A stretch of 64,000 nt of DNA from Siminovitchia sediminis (lineage in GTDB: Bacteria; Bacillota; Bacilli; Bacillales; Bacillaceae_C): positions 62,001-126,000 of the forward strand of contig NZ_JBHUEO010000005.1 of assembly GCF_042680885.1 (NCBI RefSeq), in the 5' to 3' direction. Made by a program: the position numbers and the translations under genes. Every line of letters begins with the position of its first letter. Position 1 is the stretch's first letter. Positions 51,445-60,144 of the stretch are shown here, piece by piece. The notes beneath the pieces are model-generated. The model was given only the letters and a program-made list of their open reading frames with translations. It made no database searches and was not told where the DNA came from.

Positions 51445-51799
51445 CCATGATCGTTAAACACTCATTGTTTAATTAGAAGTCTAAATTCATCTAGTACCAC
51501 CTCTGCACAGGGGGCATCCTGATTCTTTTGCTGATCTAACAAGCTCATCTGGATGCCGCCTCTTTCATCTATATCTTTCATCCCTCATTTTATCTTGTGT
51601 TTCTTTGTATTCGGAGTAACAGCACTTTTACACTTTAGATTTCATCCTTGCCAAGGAATTTTTCCAATCAATACATAAAAGGAACAAGCTAAACCGCCGA
51701 ACTCGAGGCATATGATTGTTCCCGTTTCCGCAAAAAGGGCCATTTAAATAACTGTCATGATTATGCTAAAATGGCAACAGGAAGAGTGGAGGAATGAAA
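51445..51799. other. Intergenic region between cvfB and ktrC
   Basis: About 350 bases with no gene on either strand. A weak -10-like TATGCTAAAAT near 51761-51772 lies close upstream of ktrC. No recognised riboswitch pattern was seen, in contrast to the cyclic di-AMP riboswitches that precede some other Ktr genes. Confidence 0.4.
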
Positions 51800-52462
51800 T
51801 TGAAAAGTGAATTCGCAGTCATTGGTCTGGGACGGTTTGGAGGAAGTATCGTTCGTTCCCTTATCGAGCAGGGGATGGAGGTCATGGCGATTGATATTAA
51901 CGAGGAAAGAGTCAATGAATTTGCGTCCGTTGCCACGCAAGCGGTAATTGCAGATACGACCGATGAAAATGTATTGAAGAATTTGGGTATACGTAATTTT
52001 GACCACGTCATTGTTGCGATTGGTGATAATATTCAATCCAGCATTTTAACAACGATTATTTTAAAGGAACTTGGTGTTGAGCACATCACAGTAAAAGCAC
52101 AAAATGATTACCACGAGAAAGTTCTCCGTAAAATTGGCGCTGACCATGTGGTGCATCCTGAGCGTGATATGGGAAGGAGGATTGCCCATTATATTGTTTC
52201 AACGAATGTATTGGATTATCTTGAGTTATCGGAGGAATACAGCATTGTTGAAGTCATAGTAAATGATTTTCTCGCCGGCCGCACTTTAGTAGAGCTTGAT
52301 GTACGGGCAAAATACGGCATTAATATTGTTGCTATTAAACGAGGAAAAGAGATTATTGTTTCTCCAATGGCCAATGACCCGCTGCAGATGAATGATATAT
52401 TAATCATCATTGGAGCGGATACAGACATCAACCGTTTTGAGAAAAAAATGTTAAATCAATAA
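51800..52462 (+). CDS. ktrC: Ktr potassium uptake regulatory subunit KtrC
   Basis: A 220-residue cytosolic ring subunit that gates the KtrB/KtrD pore. The RCK_N domain has the nucleotide motif IGLGRFGG (8-15) and the acidic ribose ligand D32. The RCK_C domain begins near residue 135 (ELSEEYSIVEVIVND) and includes the cyclic di-AMP binding region in homologues. Agreement with B. subtilis KtrC (YkqB) is high throughout. I prefer TTG 51800 over ATG 51794 because GGAGGA abuts the ATG and the TTG start gives the same N-terminus as KtrC. It is convergent with rnjA, as in B. subtilis. Confidence 0.93.
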   Translation: MKSEFAVIGLGRFGGSIVRSLIEQGMEVMAIDINEERVNEFASVATQAVIADTTDENVLKNLGIRNFDHVIVAIGDNIQSSILTTIILKELGVEHITVKAQNDYHEKVLRKIGADHVVHPERDMGRRIAHYIVSTNVLDYLELSEEYSIVEVIVNDFLAGRTLVELDVRAKYGINIVAIKRGKEIIVSPMANDPLQMNDILIIIGADTDINRFEKKMLNQ

Positions 52463-52520
52463 AGATAGGGATAACGGTACAGCCTTCGCCATTTATAAAA
52501 TGTTACATGTGTTGATAAGT

Positions 52521-52573
52521 AAAAAGCTGACTCAATCTGCTCGTGGAAAACGAACTTTTGAGTCAGCTTTTTT
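52521..52573. terminator. Bidirectional terminator between ktrC and rnjA
   Basis: AAAAAGCTGACTCAA (52521-52535) pairs with TTGAGTCAGCTTTTT (52558-52572), giving T runs on both strands. Confidence 0.9.
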
Positions 52574-52574
52574 C

Positions 52575-54242
52575 TTATATCTCCATAATAATCGGCAAAA
52601 TCATCGGTCGTCTTTTCGTCCGTTCATATAAAAACGGCAAAAGCGTATCAGTGATTTCGTTTTTAATCTCAGACCATTGTGATGTTTTACGATCCATTAC
52701 CTTATACAGATGCCTTGAAAGCATCCGCTGTGCTTCATTGATCAGATCGCCGGATTCCCTCATATATACGAACCCACGGGAAATAATATCAGGTCCTGCA
52801 GCAATTTTATATTGATCCATATCAATAGAAACAACTACAATGACCAGGCCTTCTTCCGATAAGATTCTCCGGTCCCGCAGCACAATATTTCCGATATCCC
52901 CAATGCCGCTGCCATCAATGTATACGGATCCGGACGGTATTTTTCCAGCCACTTCGGCGTGATCAGAACTGAGAGCGAGAACATGTCCATTGTCCATAAT
53001 AAAACAATGTTCTTCCGGTATTCCGCAATCCACTGCAAGCTGTGCGTGCATTTTTTGCATTCTGAATTCCCCGTGGATGGGCAGAAAGAATTTAGGTTTC
53101 ATCAGCCGGAGCATAAGTTTTTGCTCTTCTTGTCCTCCGTGTCCGGAGGTATGGATGTTGTTGAGCGGTCCTGCAATCACCTCGGCACCTGCCCGGTACA
53201 ACAAGTTAATTGTTCGGTTTACACTGCTTCTGTTTCCAGGAATTGGCGAAGATGAAAATACGACTGTATCACCTGGCTGGATTTGAATTTGCCGGTGGGT
53301 TCCATTAGCAATTCTTGACAAAGCAGCCATAGGCTCTCCTTGGCTCCCCGTACATAAAATCGTAACTTTGTTGGCCGGGAGACGGTTCAATTGCTGTGTA
53401 TTTATGAACGTGTCTTTTGGTGCACTGATATATCCCAATTTTTGCCCGATTTCAATAGCTGCTTCCATACTTCTGCCAAAAACTGCAATTTTCCGGTCAT
53501 TCTTGACTGCCGCTTCCGTTACTTGCTGGAGCCTGTGAATATTGGATGCGAATGTCGCAAAGATGATCCGGCCATCAACCTTTCGAAAGATATCCTGAAT
53601 GCTCGCTCCAACTTTTCGTTCTGACATTGTAAAATGAGGGACTTCCGCATTTGTACTGTCTGATAACAGGCAGAGGACACCTTCTTTGCCAATCTCAGCC
53701 ATTTTAGTCAAGTTTGCCGGTTCTCCGACAGGGGTGAAATCGAATTTAAAATCCCCTGTATGAACAATATTTCCTGGTGGTGTTTTTACGACAATTCCAT
53801 ATGAATCCGGGATGCTGTGGGTTGTCCGAAAAAAACTGACAGAAGTTTTTCTGAATTTAATAACATCTTCTTCCTTGATCTCATGTAGTGTAGCTTTTCT
53901 TAACAGTCCATGTTCTTCGAGTTTGTTCTTTATCAAACCCATAGCCAGTTTGCCGGCATAAATTGGAATGTTAATTTCCCTTAACAGATAAGGAATGCCG
54001 CCGATATGATCCTCGTGCCCGTGTGTAATAAACAGGCCGCGGATTTTTTCTTCATTCTTGACGAGATATGTGTAATCGGGGATGACATAATCGATTCCAA
54101 GCAATTCGTCTTCCGGAAATTTAATACCGGAATCGATTAAAATAATTTCATCCTGAAATTGTATGCCGTACGTATTTTTTCCGATTTCGCCCAAACCGCC
54201 CAGGGCGAAAACAGCTGATTGATCATTTTTAACAAATTTCAT
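52575..54242 (-). CDS. rnjA: Ribonuclease J1
   Basis: A 555-residue metallo-beta-lactamase/beta-CASP RNase with 5'-3' exonuclease and endonuclease activity, central to mRNA decay and 16S and scRNA maturation. The metal motif is HGHEDHIGG starting at H74. Further ligands are in HTGDFKFDFTP and the beta-CASP motifs include IHTSGHGGQEE and PIHGEFRM. The C-terminal dimer domain is complete. It matches the 555-residue B. subtilis RNase J1. ATG 54242 lies 3 bases after the rpoY stop, so the two are translationally coupled. Confidence 0.96.
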   Translation of the reverse strand: MKFVKNDQSAVFALGGLGEIGKNTYGIQFQDEIILIDSGIKFPEDELLGIDYVIPDYTYLVKNEEKIRGLFITHGHEDHIGGIPYLLREINIPIYAGKLAMGLIKNKLEEHGLLRKATLHEIKEEDVIKFRKTSVSFFRTTHSIPDSYGIVVKTPPGNIVHTGDFKFDFTPVGEPANLTKMAEIGKEGVLCLLSDSTNAEVPHFTMSERKVGASIQDIFRKVDGRIIFATFASNIHRLQQVTEAAVKNDRKIAVFGRSMEAAIEIGQKLGYISAPKDTFINTQQLNRLPANKVTILCTGSQGEPMAALSRIANGTHRQIQIQPGDTVVFSSSPIPGNRSSVNRTINLLYRAGAEVIAGPLNNIHTSGHGGQEEQKLMLRLMKPKFFLPIHGEFRMQKMHAQLAVDCGIPEEHCFIMDNGHVLALSSDHAEVAGKIPSGSVYIDGSGIGDIGNIVLRDRRILSEEGLVIVVVSIDMDQYKIAAGPDIISRGFVYMRESGDLINEAQRMLSRHLYKVMDRKTSQWSEIKNEITDTLLPFLYERTKRRPMILPIIMEI

Positions 54243-54245
54243 ACG

Positions 54246-54455
54246 TTACACAGTCTCCAGTCTAAAATTAGGACTGTTTTTCTCATACTCGAGATAGTCC
54301 CCATCCAACGGCTGAATGAACTCAATGTTAATTTGGCGGTCTTTTAGATGCTTGCGAACTGCGTGAGTGCTTTCAGCCTCGACAAACAAAACTTTCGTAT
54401 TTTCCCGGACAGGCATTTCCGTCACACTGTCCTGATAGTACACTTTATAAATCAT
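54246..54455 (-). CDS. rpoY: RNA polymerase epsilon subunit
   Basis: A 69-residue protein equal in length to B. subtilis RpoY (YkzG). The pattern MIYKVYYQDS, PVRENTKVLFVEAES, INIEFIQPLDGDYLEYEK and PNFRLETV is conserved. It binds near the polymerase secondary channel in Firmicutes. ATG 54455 follows AAGGAGAGAA. It heads the rpoY-rnjA operon on the minus strand. Confidence 0.94.
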   Translation of the reverse strand: MIYKVYYQDSVTEMPVRENTKVLFVEAESTHAVRKHLKDRQINIEFIQPLDGDYLEYEKNSPNFRLETV

Positions 54456-54584
54456 TTCTTTCTCTCCTTAATTCCGTGTTCGAATTCCAATATTCTCTAT
54501 TATAGTAAAAAGCTTCATGGAATGCATGTTTTTCATGCAGCTTTCCGTTGATAAGTAAAGTAAGGTTATTACAGTCTATACAGG

Positions 54585-54735
54585 TCCTGCTCCGGCGGAC
54601 TCATGTCCCTGTCAGCCATGTGCAGCAGTTAGAGGCGGAAAGCTCTGATAGCCTTCCATAGAAGCGTTAACTTTTTCAAAAATATCGCTTTCTATGCCTG
54701 CCGGAGCCCACCTTAAGTGCCGGGGGTATCGTCAT
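54585..54735. other. Structured intergenic element upstream of rpoY, probable dispersed repeat
   Basis: An 8-base GC-rich outer stem GCTCCGGC (54589-54596) / GCCGGAGC (54700-54707) encloses several inner hairpins: GGAC-TCAT-GTCC (54597-54608), AGAG / CTCT (54631-54646) and CATAGAAGCG / CGCTTTCTATG (54657-54666 and 54686-54696). Minus-strand fragments such as ATG-AGT-CCG-CCG-GAG (MSPPEQDLYRL) resemble short hypothetical peptides I recall from other Bacillus genomes, suggesting a repeated element wrongly annotated as coding. No ribosome site is present. Confidence 0.5.
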
Positions 54736-54929
54736 TCCTATAATTCCTATCAAGTCTGAAGGAAGACAGCCAGATGGAATGAGCTTTCGCACATAAGTGA
54801 TCTTGAAGAAATCTGTTCAGCTAATACAATAATTCTCTATAGCTTTATGTGGAGTAATGCCGGAATATGAAGGTATTCCTGATCTGCGGCTGGTACCTTG
54901 TGCACTTTACTGCGAGCAAATGTCGTATA

Positions 54930-54962
54930 ATAAAAGAATAAGCCCTCCAGCAGCAGAGGGGC
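54930..54962 (-). terminator. Terminator of the small cationic peptide gene
   Basis: Minus strand GCCCCTC, loop TGCTGCTG, GAGGGC, then TTATTCTTTT. It lies 17 bases after the stop codon of the 23-residue ORF. Confidence 0.65.
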
Positions 54963-54979
54963 GTTAATAAAATTCATCA

Positions 54980-55051
54980 TCAGGCAATCGTTTTTTTCTT
55001 GAGCAAATCTTTCCATTGTTTTAAAAGCTTGCGTCTTAGCTTCTTAAACAT
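54980..55051 (-). CDS. Small cationic amphipathic peptide (23 residues)
   Basis: A minus-strand ORF of 23 codons plus TGA. The peptide begins MFKKLRRKLLKQWK and ends KKKTIA, with eight lysines, two arginines and one aspartate; leucines recur with helical spacing, so an amphipathic helix is likely. TAAGGAGTGA lies 6 bases before the ATG. A promoter-like TTTACT, 16-base spacer, TAAAAT lies just upstream, and a hairpin with T-rich tail follows. This makes a complete little transcription unit of its own. I do not recognise a family. It could be a membrane-active peptide, a small protein modulator or a regulator peptide. Confidence 0.6.
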   Translation of the reverse strand: MFKKLRRKLLKQWKDLLKKKTIA

Positions 55052-55208
55052 GGTTTGATCACTCCTTACTTCATATTTTAACCGATTTTTTTCAAAAGTA
55101 AAAGCTTTGTGGGTACAGGCTCCATTTTTTTGGATAGTTTATTATGTTTATTATATGCTAAAAGCGGAAAACTCTATCATGGATAACATTGGAATTGGAT
55201 GTGTAAAA

Positions 55209-56000
55209 GTGAGCAAAATCGTATTTTTTGATATTGATGGTACACTATTGGATGAAGAAAAAAATCTTCCGTCTTCAACAAAGCAAGCCATACATACCCT
55301 GCAGCAAAATGGTGTGTATACAGCCATTGCCACCGGGCGTGCTCCATTTATGGTGACTCCTTTATTAGAACAGTTAAATATGCAATCCTATGTTAGTTTC
55401 AATGGCCAGTATGTCGTTTTTGAAGATGAACTCCTATCAGAAACGCCGCTCAACCAAGATATATTAAAGGAAATAGAGTGTACGGCAGTTGAACACGGCC
55501 ATGCGATGGCATATATGAATGACCAAACATTAAAGACGAATGCCAAAGACAGTGAACGTGTAAGAAAAGCTCTTGGATCGCTTAAAATGACATACCCTGA
55601 GGTTGATCCTGAGTTTTACAAAAAAAGTAATATTTATCAAGCATTGCTGTTTACAAAAGAAAATGAAGCGGAATATTTGTCTGCTTTTCAGGAAGTGGAC
55701 TTTATCCGATGGCATGAACTGTCTTTGGATATTGTCCCAAAAGGCGGGTCAAAGGCCAAAGGAATTCATCAGATGATTGAGCGTCTTGGTTTTAAAATGG
55801 AAGATGTGTATGCTTTTGGAGACGGGCTTAACGACATAGAAATGCTCCAGGAGGTTGGTATGGGGATCGCAATGGGGAACGCACATGAATCAGTAAAAAA
55901 ACATGCAGACTTTGTTACAACACATGTAAATGAACATGGGATTGTAAACGGACTGAAAGAGGTTGGCCTTTTGGATTCCTCCTTTCAAACGATCCGTTGA
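55209..56000 (+). CDS. ykrA: HAD-superfamily Cof-type phosphatase (YkrA-like)
   Basis: A 263-residue HAD phosphatase of the Cof/YkrA class. Motif I is FFDIDGTLLDEE (nucleophile and acid aspartates), motif II is in TAIATGRAPF, motif III lysine lies in VPKGGSKAKGI and motif IV is VYAFGDGLNDIEML. These enzymes remove phosphate from sugar phosphates or flavin-type metabolites. The frame is open back to 55107. I chose GTG 55209, which gives the usual M-SKIVFFDIDGT start, although the ribosome site (GGATGTG) is weak. Synteny with rnjA and def matches B. subtilis. Confidence 0.87.
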   Translation: MSKIVFFDIDGTLLDEEKNLPSSTKQAIHTLQQNGVYTAIATGRAPFMVTPLLEQLNMQSYVSFNGQYVVFEDELLSETPLNQDILKEIECTAVEHGHAMAYMNDQTLKTNAKDSERVRKALGSLKMTYPEVDPEFYKKSNIYQALLFTKENEAEYLSAFQEVDFIRWHELSLDIVPKGGSKAKGIHQMIERLGFKMEDVYAFGDGLNDIEMLQEVGMGIAMGNAHESVKKHADFVTTHVNEHGIVNGLKEVGLLDSSFQTIR

Positions 56001-56045
56001 AGAAATCCTATAAAAATCAAAACCGGGATAATAAAGCTATTGTGA

Positions 56046-56112
56046 TAAGAATTCAGCGGACGGCCGGTGAGCCCCCTCGTGCTGTCGCACATGGGGGACT
56101 TTCCGAGTCCTT
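56046..56112. repeat. GC-rich hairpin, likely remnant of a dispersed Bacillus intergenic repeat
   Basis: CCCCCTCGTG and CACATGGGGG around 56073-56100 form a hairpin preceded by GACGGCCGGTGAG. The arrangement resembles repeats I recall between genes in other Bacillus species. No reading frame of merit. Confidence 0.35.
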
Positions 56113-56194
56113 ATTTATCTCTCAGGGGTATGGTTTTTTGCATGAGCATGCAGAATATGGTTCTGCTTCAACTTGCATACTGCAGTTCCAAGCT

Positions 56195-56749
56195 TTAGTT
56201 TTCGATAGGGATCGCCTTTTCCGTGAGTTGGAAGGGGTTTTCTTGATTGATATGGTCATAAAACATTACCCCATTTAAATGATCGAGTTCGTGCTGAAAC
56301 ACAATCGCAGGTATCCCTCGTAATCGAAGTTTGATTTCTTCCCCCTTTTTGTCGTAGCCTCTCACCGTAATACGGGCGTGGCGCAACACATAGCCTGGAA
56401 TGGACCGGTCTACAGATAAGCAGCCTTCCCCTGATGTTAAATAAGATTTTTCAACCGAGTGGCTGATAATTTTGGGATTGATAAATGAATAATTAAATTC
56501 CTGTCCTTTCTCATCCGTGACCCGCATGACAAACATCCGCTTGGATACATTGATTTGCGGAGCAGCCAGACCGACTCCCGCCCGCAAGCCATACTTTTCG
56601 CTTATCTTGGGATCTTGACTGTTTATAAGAAATTCCTCCATGCTCTTTAAAATTTCAATATCTTCTGCAGCAGGCGGAATCGAAACTTCTTTTGCGACTT
56701 TCCGTAAAGTGGGATGTCCGTCCCTGATAATATCTTTCATTAACAGCAT
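56195..56749 (-). CDS. def: Peptide deformylase
   Basis: A 184-residue metalloenzyme that removes the N-formyl group from new proteins. The three family motifs are GVGLAAPQI, EGCLSV and HELDHL; the cysteine, two histidines and glutamate are all present. Size and insertions fit the Gram-positive type II (DefB/YkrB) form. ATG 56749 follows AGGAGG by 7 bases. It lies between ykrA and ykyA on the opposite strand, as in B. subtilis. A second deformylase usually exists elsewhere with fmt. Confidence 0.95.
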   Translation of the reverse strand: MLLMKDIIRDGHPTLRKVAKEVSIPPAAEDIEILKSMEEFLINSQDPKISEKYGLRAGVGLAAPQINVSKRMFVMRVTDEKGQEFNYSFINPKIISHSVEKSYLTSGEGCLSVDRSIPGYVLRHARITVRGYDKKGEEIKLRLRGIPAIVFQHELDHLNGVMFYDHINQENPFQLTEKAIPIEN

Positions 56750-56897
56750 CGTGTGGCCTCCTATCTGATTCTCTTATTAGAAACAGTTTATCAAAATTGC
56801 AGTCCCAAATAAATGAACATTATTAACATAAAGTATGTTGTAAATTCCAGCTTATCCCATTATAGTAGAGACTATGGAATGATGGGAGGAATACCTT

Positions 56898-57539
56898 GTG
56901 AAAAGAATATGTATGGCTGCCCTGATGCTTGCCTCTATAACATTTATATCAGCGTGTGGAAGTCCGGAGGAACAAATACATAAACATCTTGAGGAAACCA
57001 TTGTACTGGAAAAGGACTTTGAAGATCAGCAAAAACCATTAATGGAATTGGAACAAGAGGAAAAGGCCCTGTTTGATGAGATCATGTCACTGGGGATGAA
57101 ACATTTTGACAAAATTACCTCTTTGTCAAATGAAGCCCTAGCTAACTTGGATAAGCGTGAAGAGCATTTGGCCAAAGAGGAAGAAGCGATGGAAGCTTCC
57201 AAAAATGAATTTGAAAAGATCGATGATGTACTAGATAAAATGGAAGATGAAAAGATTCAGGCAAAAGCCAAAGAACTTCAGGACCTGATGAATAAACGTT
57301 TTGATGCACATGGGCAATTAGTCAGTGCGTATAAGGACGTCATTCAAGAAGACCGGAAAATGTATGAAATGTTAAAAGATAAGGAACTGAAACATGAAGA
57401 TTTGGAAGCGCAAATTGTCAAATCCAACGAGGCACAGGAAAAAGTACTGGAAGCAAATGAAAAGTTTAATGAATACACTAAAACCTTTAATGCAGAAAAG
57501 GAAAAGCTGTATAAAGAAGCTGGCATTGGTTCTGAATAA
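56898..57539 (+). CDS. ykyA: YkyA family lipoprotein
   Basis: A 213-residue lipoprotein starting at GTG after GGGAGGAA. The signal peptide ends in ISAC with lipidation at C20. The mature part is almost wholly charged, helical and rich in K and E (HLEETIVLEKDFEDQQKPL, KIDDVLDKMEDEKIQAKAKEL), a predicted long coiled coil. B. subtilis YkyA, at the same place before pdhA, is a putative cell-wall-associated lipoprotein of unknown function. Terminator follows. Confidence 0.87.
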   Translation: MKRICMAALMLASITFISACGSPEEQIHKHLEETIVLEKDFEDQQKPLMELEQEEKALFDEIMSLGMKHFDKITSLSNEALANLDKREEHLAKEEEAMEASKNEFEKIDDVLDKMEDEKIQAKAKELQDLMNKRFDAHGQLVSAYKDVIQEDRKMYEMLKDKELKHEDLEAQIVKSNEAQEKVLEANEKFNEYTKTFNAEKEKLYKEAGIGSE

Positions 57540-57552
57540 AGGTGTTGTCATG

Positions 57553-57583
57553 AGGAAACGTGAGATGGCGTTTCCTTTTTTTT
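57553..57583 (+). terminator. Terminator of ykyA
   Basis: AGGAAACG / CGTTTCCT (57553-57560 and 57569-57576), 8-base loop, then eight T. Confidence 0.9.
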
Positions 57584-58006
57584 GTTGAAATCACTTGCTA
57601 TGAGGACCGTACAGAATCAAATTCCGGATAGGGAAGTTACCATGCCTTTGATGTTATGTACTATAACACTTTCTTCTTTTGGCTTTTTGTATAGTACAGA
57701 TATTTTTATAATTATAATACAGTTTGATAATATGAACACCAACGTCCTGTCGAAAAATGCTAAAAACGTTAAATTCATTGACTTAAAGAAGGTTGTCATG
57801 TAATGTAAAAACCGAGATATAAATGTTGTATCATTAAACGGCTGAAATTCATTAATACAGATGGCAGCTGAGTAAAAAAATAAGGTTTTCTGGACACTTT
57901 TTGTGGAAAACATAAGGATAATCTGTAGCTTAGTGAAGTGTGCCGTTTGGGGTACTCTACTGAATAAATGAAAAAAAGCAAATAATAGGAAGGATTGGTG
58001 GTTAAC
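57584..58006 (+). promoter_or_regulatory. pdh leader region with promoter
   Basis: No gene. A promoter candidate has TTGACT (57778-57783), a 17-base spacer and TAATGT (57801-57806), about 200 bases ahead of pdhA, leaving a long untranslated leader. Further upstream, TGTACTATA (57657-57665) and TATAGTACA (57690-57698) form a perfect 9-base inverted repeat with a 24-base loop, a possible regulator site. Confidence 0.5.
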
Positions 58007-59122
58007 ATGGCTTCAAAAGCAAAGGCAGCTCAGTTCGATGCGGTTAAAACGCTGCAAAGCATTGAAGAGAAGTTTGAAATGGTACAAGTGTTAAATGAAA
58101 AGGGCGAAGTGGTCAATGATAAAATGATGCCGGACCTTTCCGATGAGCAATTAGTCGCATTAATGAGCCGTATGGTCTATACCCGAATTTTGGATCAGCG
58201 CTCCATTTCTTTGAACCGCCAAGGGCGTCTTGGTTTTTATGCACCGACTGCCGGACAGGAAGCATCGGCTATAGCTTCACAATTCGCGCTGGAAAAAGAG
58301 GATTTCATCTTGCCCGGATACAGAGATGTTCCCCAAATCGTTTGGCACGGACTTCCATTATATAAAGCATTCTTATTTTCAAGAGGACACTTTGTAGGGA
58401 ACCAAATTCCCGATGGTGTCAATGTTCTTTCTCCGCAAATCATTATCGGTGCTCAATATGTACAGGCAGCCGGAGTTGCTCTTGGATTGAAGAAACGAGG
58501 AAAGAAGGCAGTGGCAGTTACATATACCGGTGATGGCGGTTCATCACAGGGCGACTTTTATGAAGGTATTAACTTTGCTGGCGCATTCGGAGCACCTGCT
58601 GTATTTATTGTTCAAAACAACCAATTTGCCATATCGACGCCGCGTGAAAAGCAGACGGCTGCCCAAACGATTGCACAAAAAGCTGTCGCTGCCGGTATGC
58701 CGGGAATTGTAGTAGACGGAATGGACCCGCTCGCAGTGTATGCGGCAGTGCGTGAAGCACGCGAACGCGCGATTAACGGCGGCGGACCATCCCTCATTGA
58801 GACCATTTGCTACCGGTATGGCCCGCATACGATGGCAGGAGATGATCCGACCAGATACAGAACATCCGATACGGACAATGAATGGGAGAAAAAGGATCCG
58901 ATTGTTCGTTTTAGAACGTACTTGGAAGGCAAGGGCCTGTGGAACGAAGAAAAAGAAAATGAAGTCATTGAACAGGCGAAAGAGGAGATCAAGCAGGCCA
59001 TTAAGAAAGCAGATGAAACGCCAAAACAAAAGGTGACAGATTTGATTTCCAATATGTTTGAAAAGCTTCCATCGAACTTACAGGAGCAGTATGAAATATA
59101 TAAAGAGAAGGAGTCGAAGTAA
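58007..59122 (+). CDS. pdhA: Pyruvate dehydrogenase E1 component, alpha subunit
   Basis: A 371-residue ThDP enzyme subunit that decarboxylates pyruvate together with PdhB. The cofactor motif is TGDGGSSQGDFYEGINFA ending in QNN. Conserved DQRSISLNRQGRLGFYAPTAGQEA and phosphorylation-loop-like RYGPHTMAGDDPTRYR are present. ATG 58007 gives the MASK start of Bacillus homologues; the GTG at 57995 is in frame. First gene of pdhABCD; pdhB starts 3 bases after its stop. Confidence 0.96.
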   Translation: MASKAKAAQFDAVKTLQSIEEKFEMVQVLNEKGEVVNDKMMPDLSDEQLVALMSRMVYTRILDQRSISLNRQGRLGFYAPTAGQEASAIASQFALEKEDFILPGYRDVPQIVWHGLPLYKAFLFSRGHFVGNQIPDGVNVLSPQIIIGAQYVQAAGVALGLKKRGKKAVAVTYTGDGGSSQGDFYEGINFAGAFGAPAVFIVQNNQFAISTPREKQTAAQTIAQKAVAAGMPGIVVDGMDPLAVYAAVREARERAINGGGPSLIETICYRYGPHTMAGDDPTRYRTSDTDNEWEKKDPIVRFRTYLEGKGLWNEEKENEVIEQAKEEIKQAIKKADETPKQKVTDLISNMFEKLPSNLQEQYEIYKEKESK

Positions 59123-59125
59123 GCC

Positions 59126-60103
59126 ATGGCGCAAATGACAATGATTCAAGCAATTACTGATGCGCTCAGAACGGAGTTGCGCAACGACGAAAATGTGCTT
59201 GTATTTGGGGAAGACGTAGGGGTGAATGGCGGTGTTTTCCGTGCAACAGAAGGTTTGCAAAAGGAATTCGGAGAAGATCGGGTATTCGATACACCGCTGG
59301 CAGAATCAGGAATCGGCGGTCTTGCGGTCGGCCTGGCAGTACAAGGTTTCCGTCCTGTTCCCGAGATTCAGTTCTTTGGGTTTGTGTATGAAGTAATGGA
59401 TTCCATAAGCGGCCAGTTGGCGCGTTTGCGTTACCGGTCAGGAGGTACATATCATGCTCCTGTAACCATTCGTTCTCCATTTGGAGGCGGTGTTCATACA
59501 CCGGAGCTTCATGCGGACAGCCTGGAGGGCTTAATGGCACAGCAGCCCGGTTTAAAAGTGGTTATTCCGTCTTCTCCATATGATGCTAAAGGATTGCTCA
59601 TTTCAGCGATACGTGATAATGACCCGGTCATTTTTCTTGAACACATGAAATTGTACCGGTCATTCAGGGAAGAAGTTCCTGAAGAAGAATATACGATTCC
59701 TCTTGGGAAAGCCGAGGTTAAACGTGAAGGTACAGATCTTTCCATCATCACTTACGGGGCCATGGTCCACGATTCCATCAAAGCAGCTGAAGCACTTGAA
59801 AAAGACGGGTATTCGGCAGAAGTCATCGACCTTAGAACCGTCAGCCCGCTGGATGTGGACACGATCATTCAATCAGTCGAAAAAACAAATCGGGCAATCG
59901 TCGTACAAGAAGCACAAAAACAGGCAGGAGTTGCAGCGAATGTTGTTGCTGAAATCAACGATCGCGCAATTTTGAGTTTAGAAGCCCCTGTGCTGAGGGT
60001 GACTGCACCGGATACCGTTTATCCTTTCTCTCAGGCAGAGCCGGTTTGGCTTCCGAACCACAAAGATATTATAGAGACAGCAAAGAAAGTACTTGAATTC
60101 TAA
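59126..60103 (+). CDS. pdhB: Pyruvate dehydrogenase E1 component, beta subunit
   Basis: A 325-residue subunit completing the E1 heterotetramer. Recognisable segments are FGEDVGVNGGVFRATEGLQ, TPLAESGIGGLAVGLA, RSPFGGGVHTPELHADSLEG and HMKLYRSFREEVPEE. The C-terminal half is the transketolase C domain that mediates dimer contacts. ATG follows AGAAGGAGTCG within the 3' end of pdhA. Confidence 0.96.
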   Translation: MAQMTMIQAITDALRTELRNDENVLVFGEDVGVNGGVFRATEGLQKEFGEDRVFDTPLAESGIGGLAVGLAVQGFRPVPEIQFFGFVYEVMDSISGQLARLRYRSGGTYHAPVTIRSPFGGGVHTPELHADSLEGLMAQQPGLKVVIPSSPYDAKGLLISAIRDNDPVIFLEHMKLYRSFREEVPEEEYTIPLGKAEVKREGTDLSIITYGAMVHDSIKAAEALEKDGYSAEVIDLRTVSPLDVDTIIQSVEKTNRAIVVQEAQKQAGVAANVVAEINDRAILSLEAPVLRVTAPDTVYPFSQAEPVWLPNHKDIIETAKKVLEF

Positions 60104-60144
60104 TAAAGTTGCTATCAAAAGATGAATACAGGAGGGTGAATACA

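Noticed and set aside
57657..57698. Inverted repeat TGTACTATA / TATAGTACA as a terminator
   Set aside because: The ykyA terminator is already clear upstream and the arms are AT-rich without a T run; listed only as a possible regulator site.
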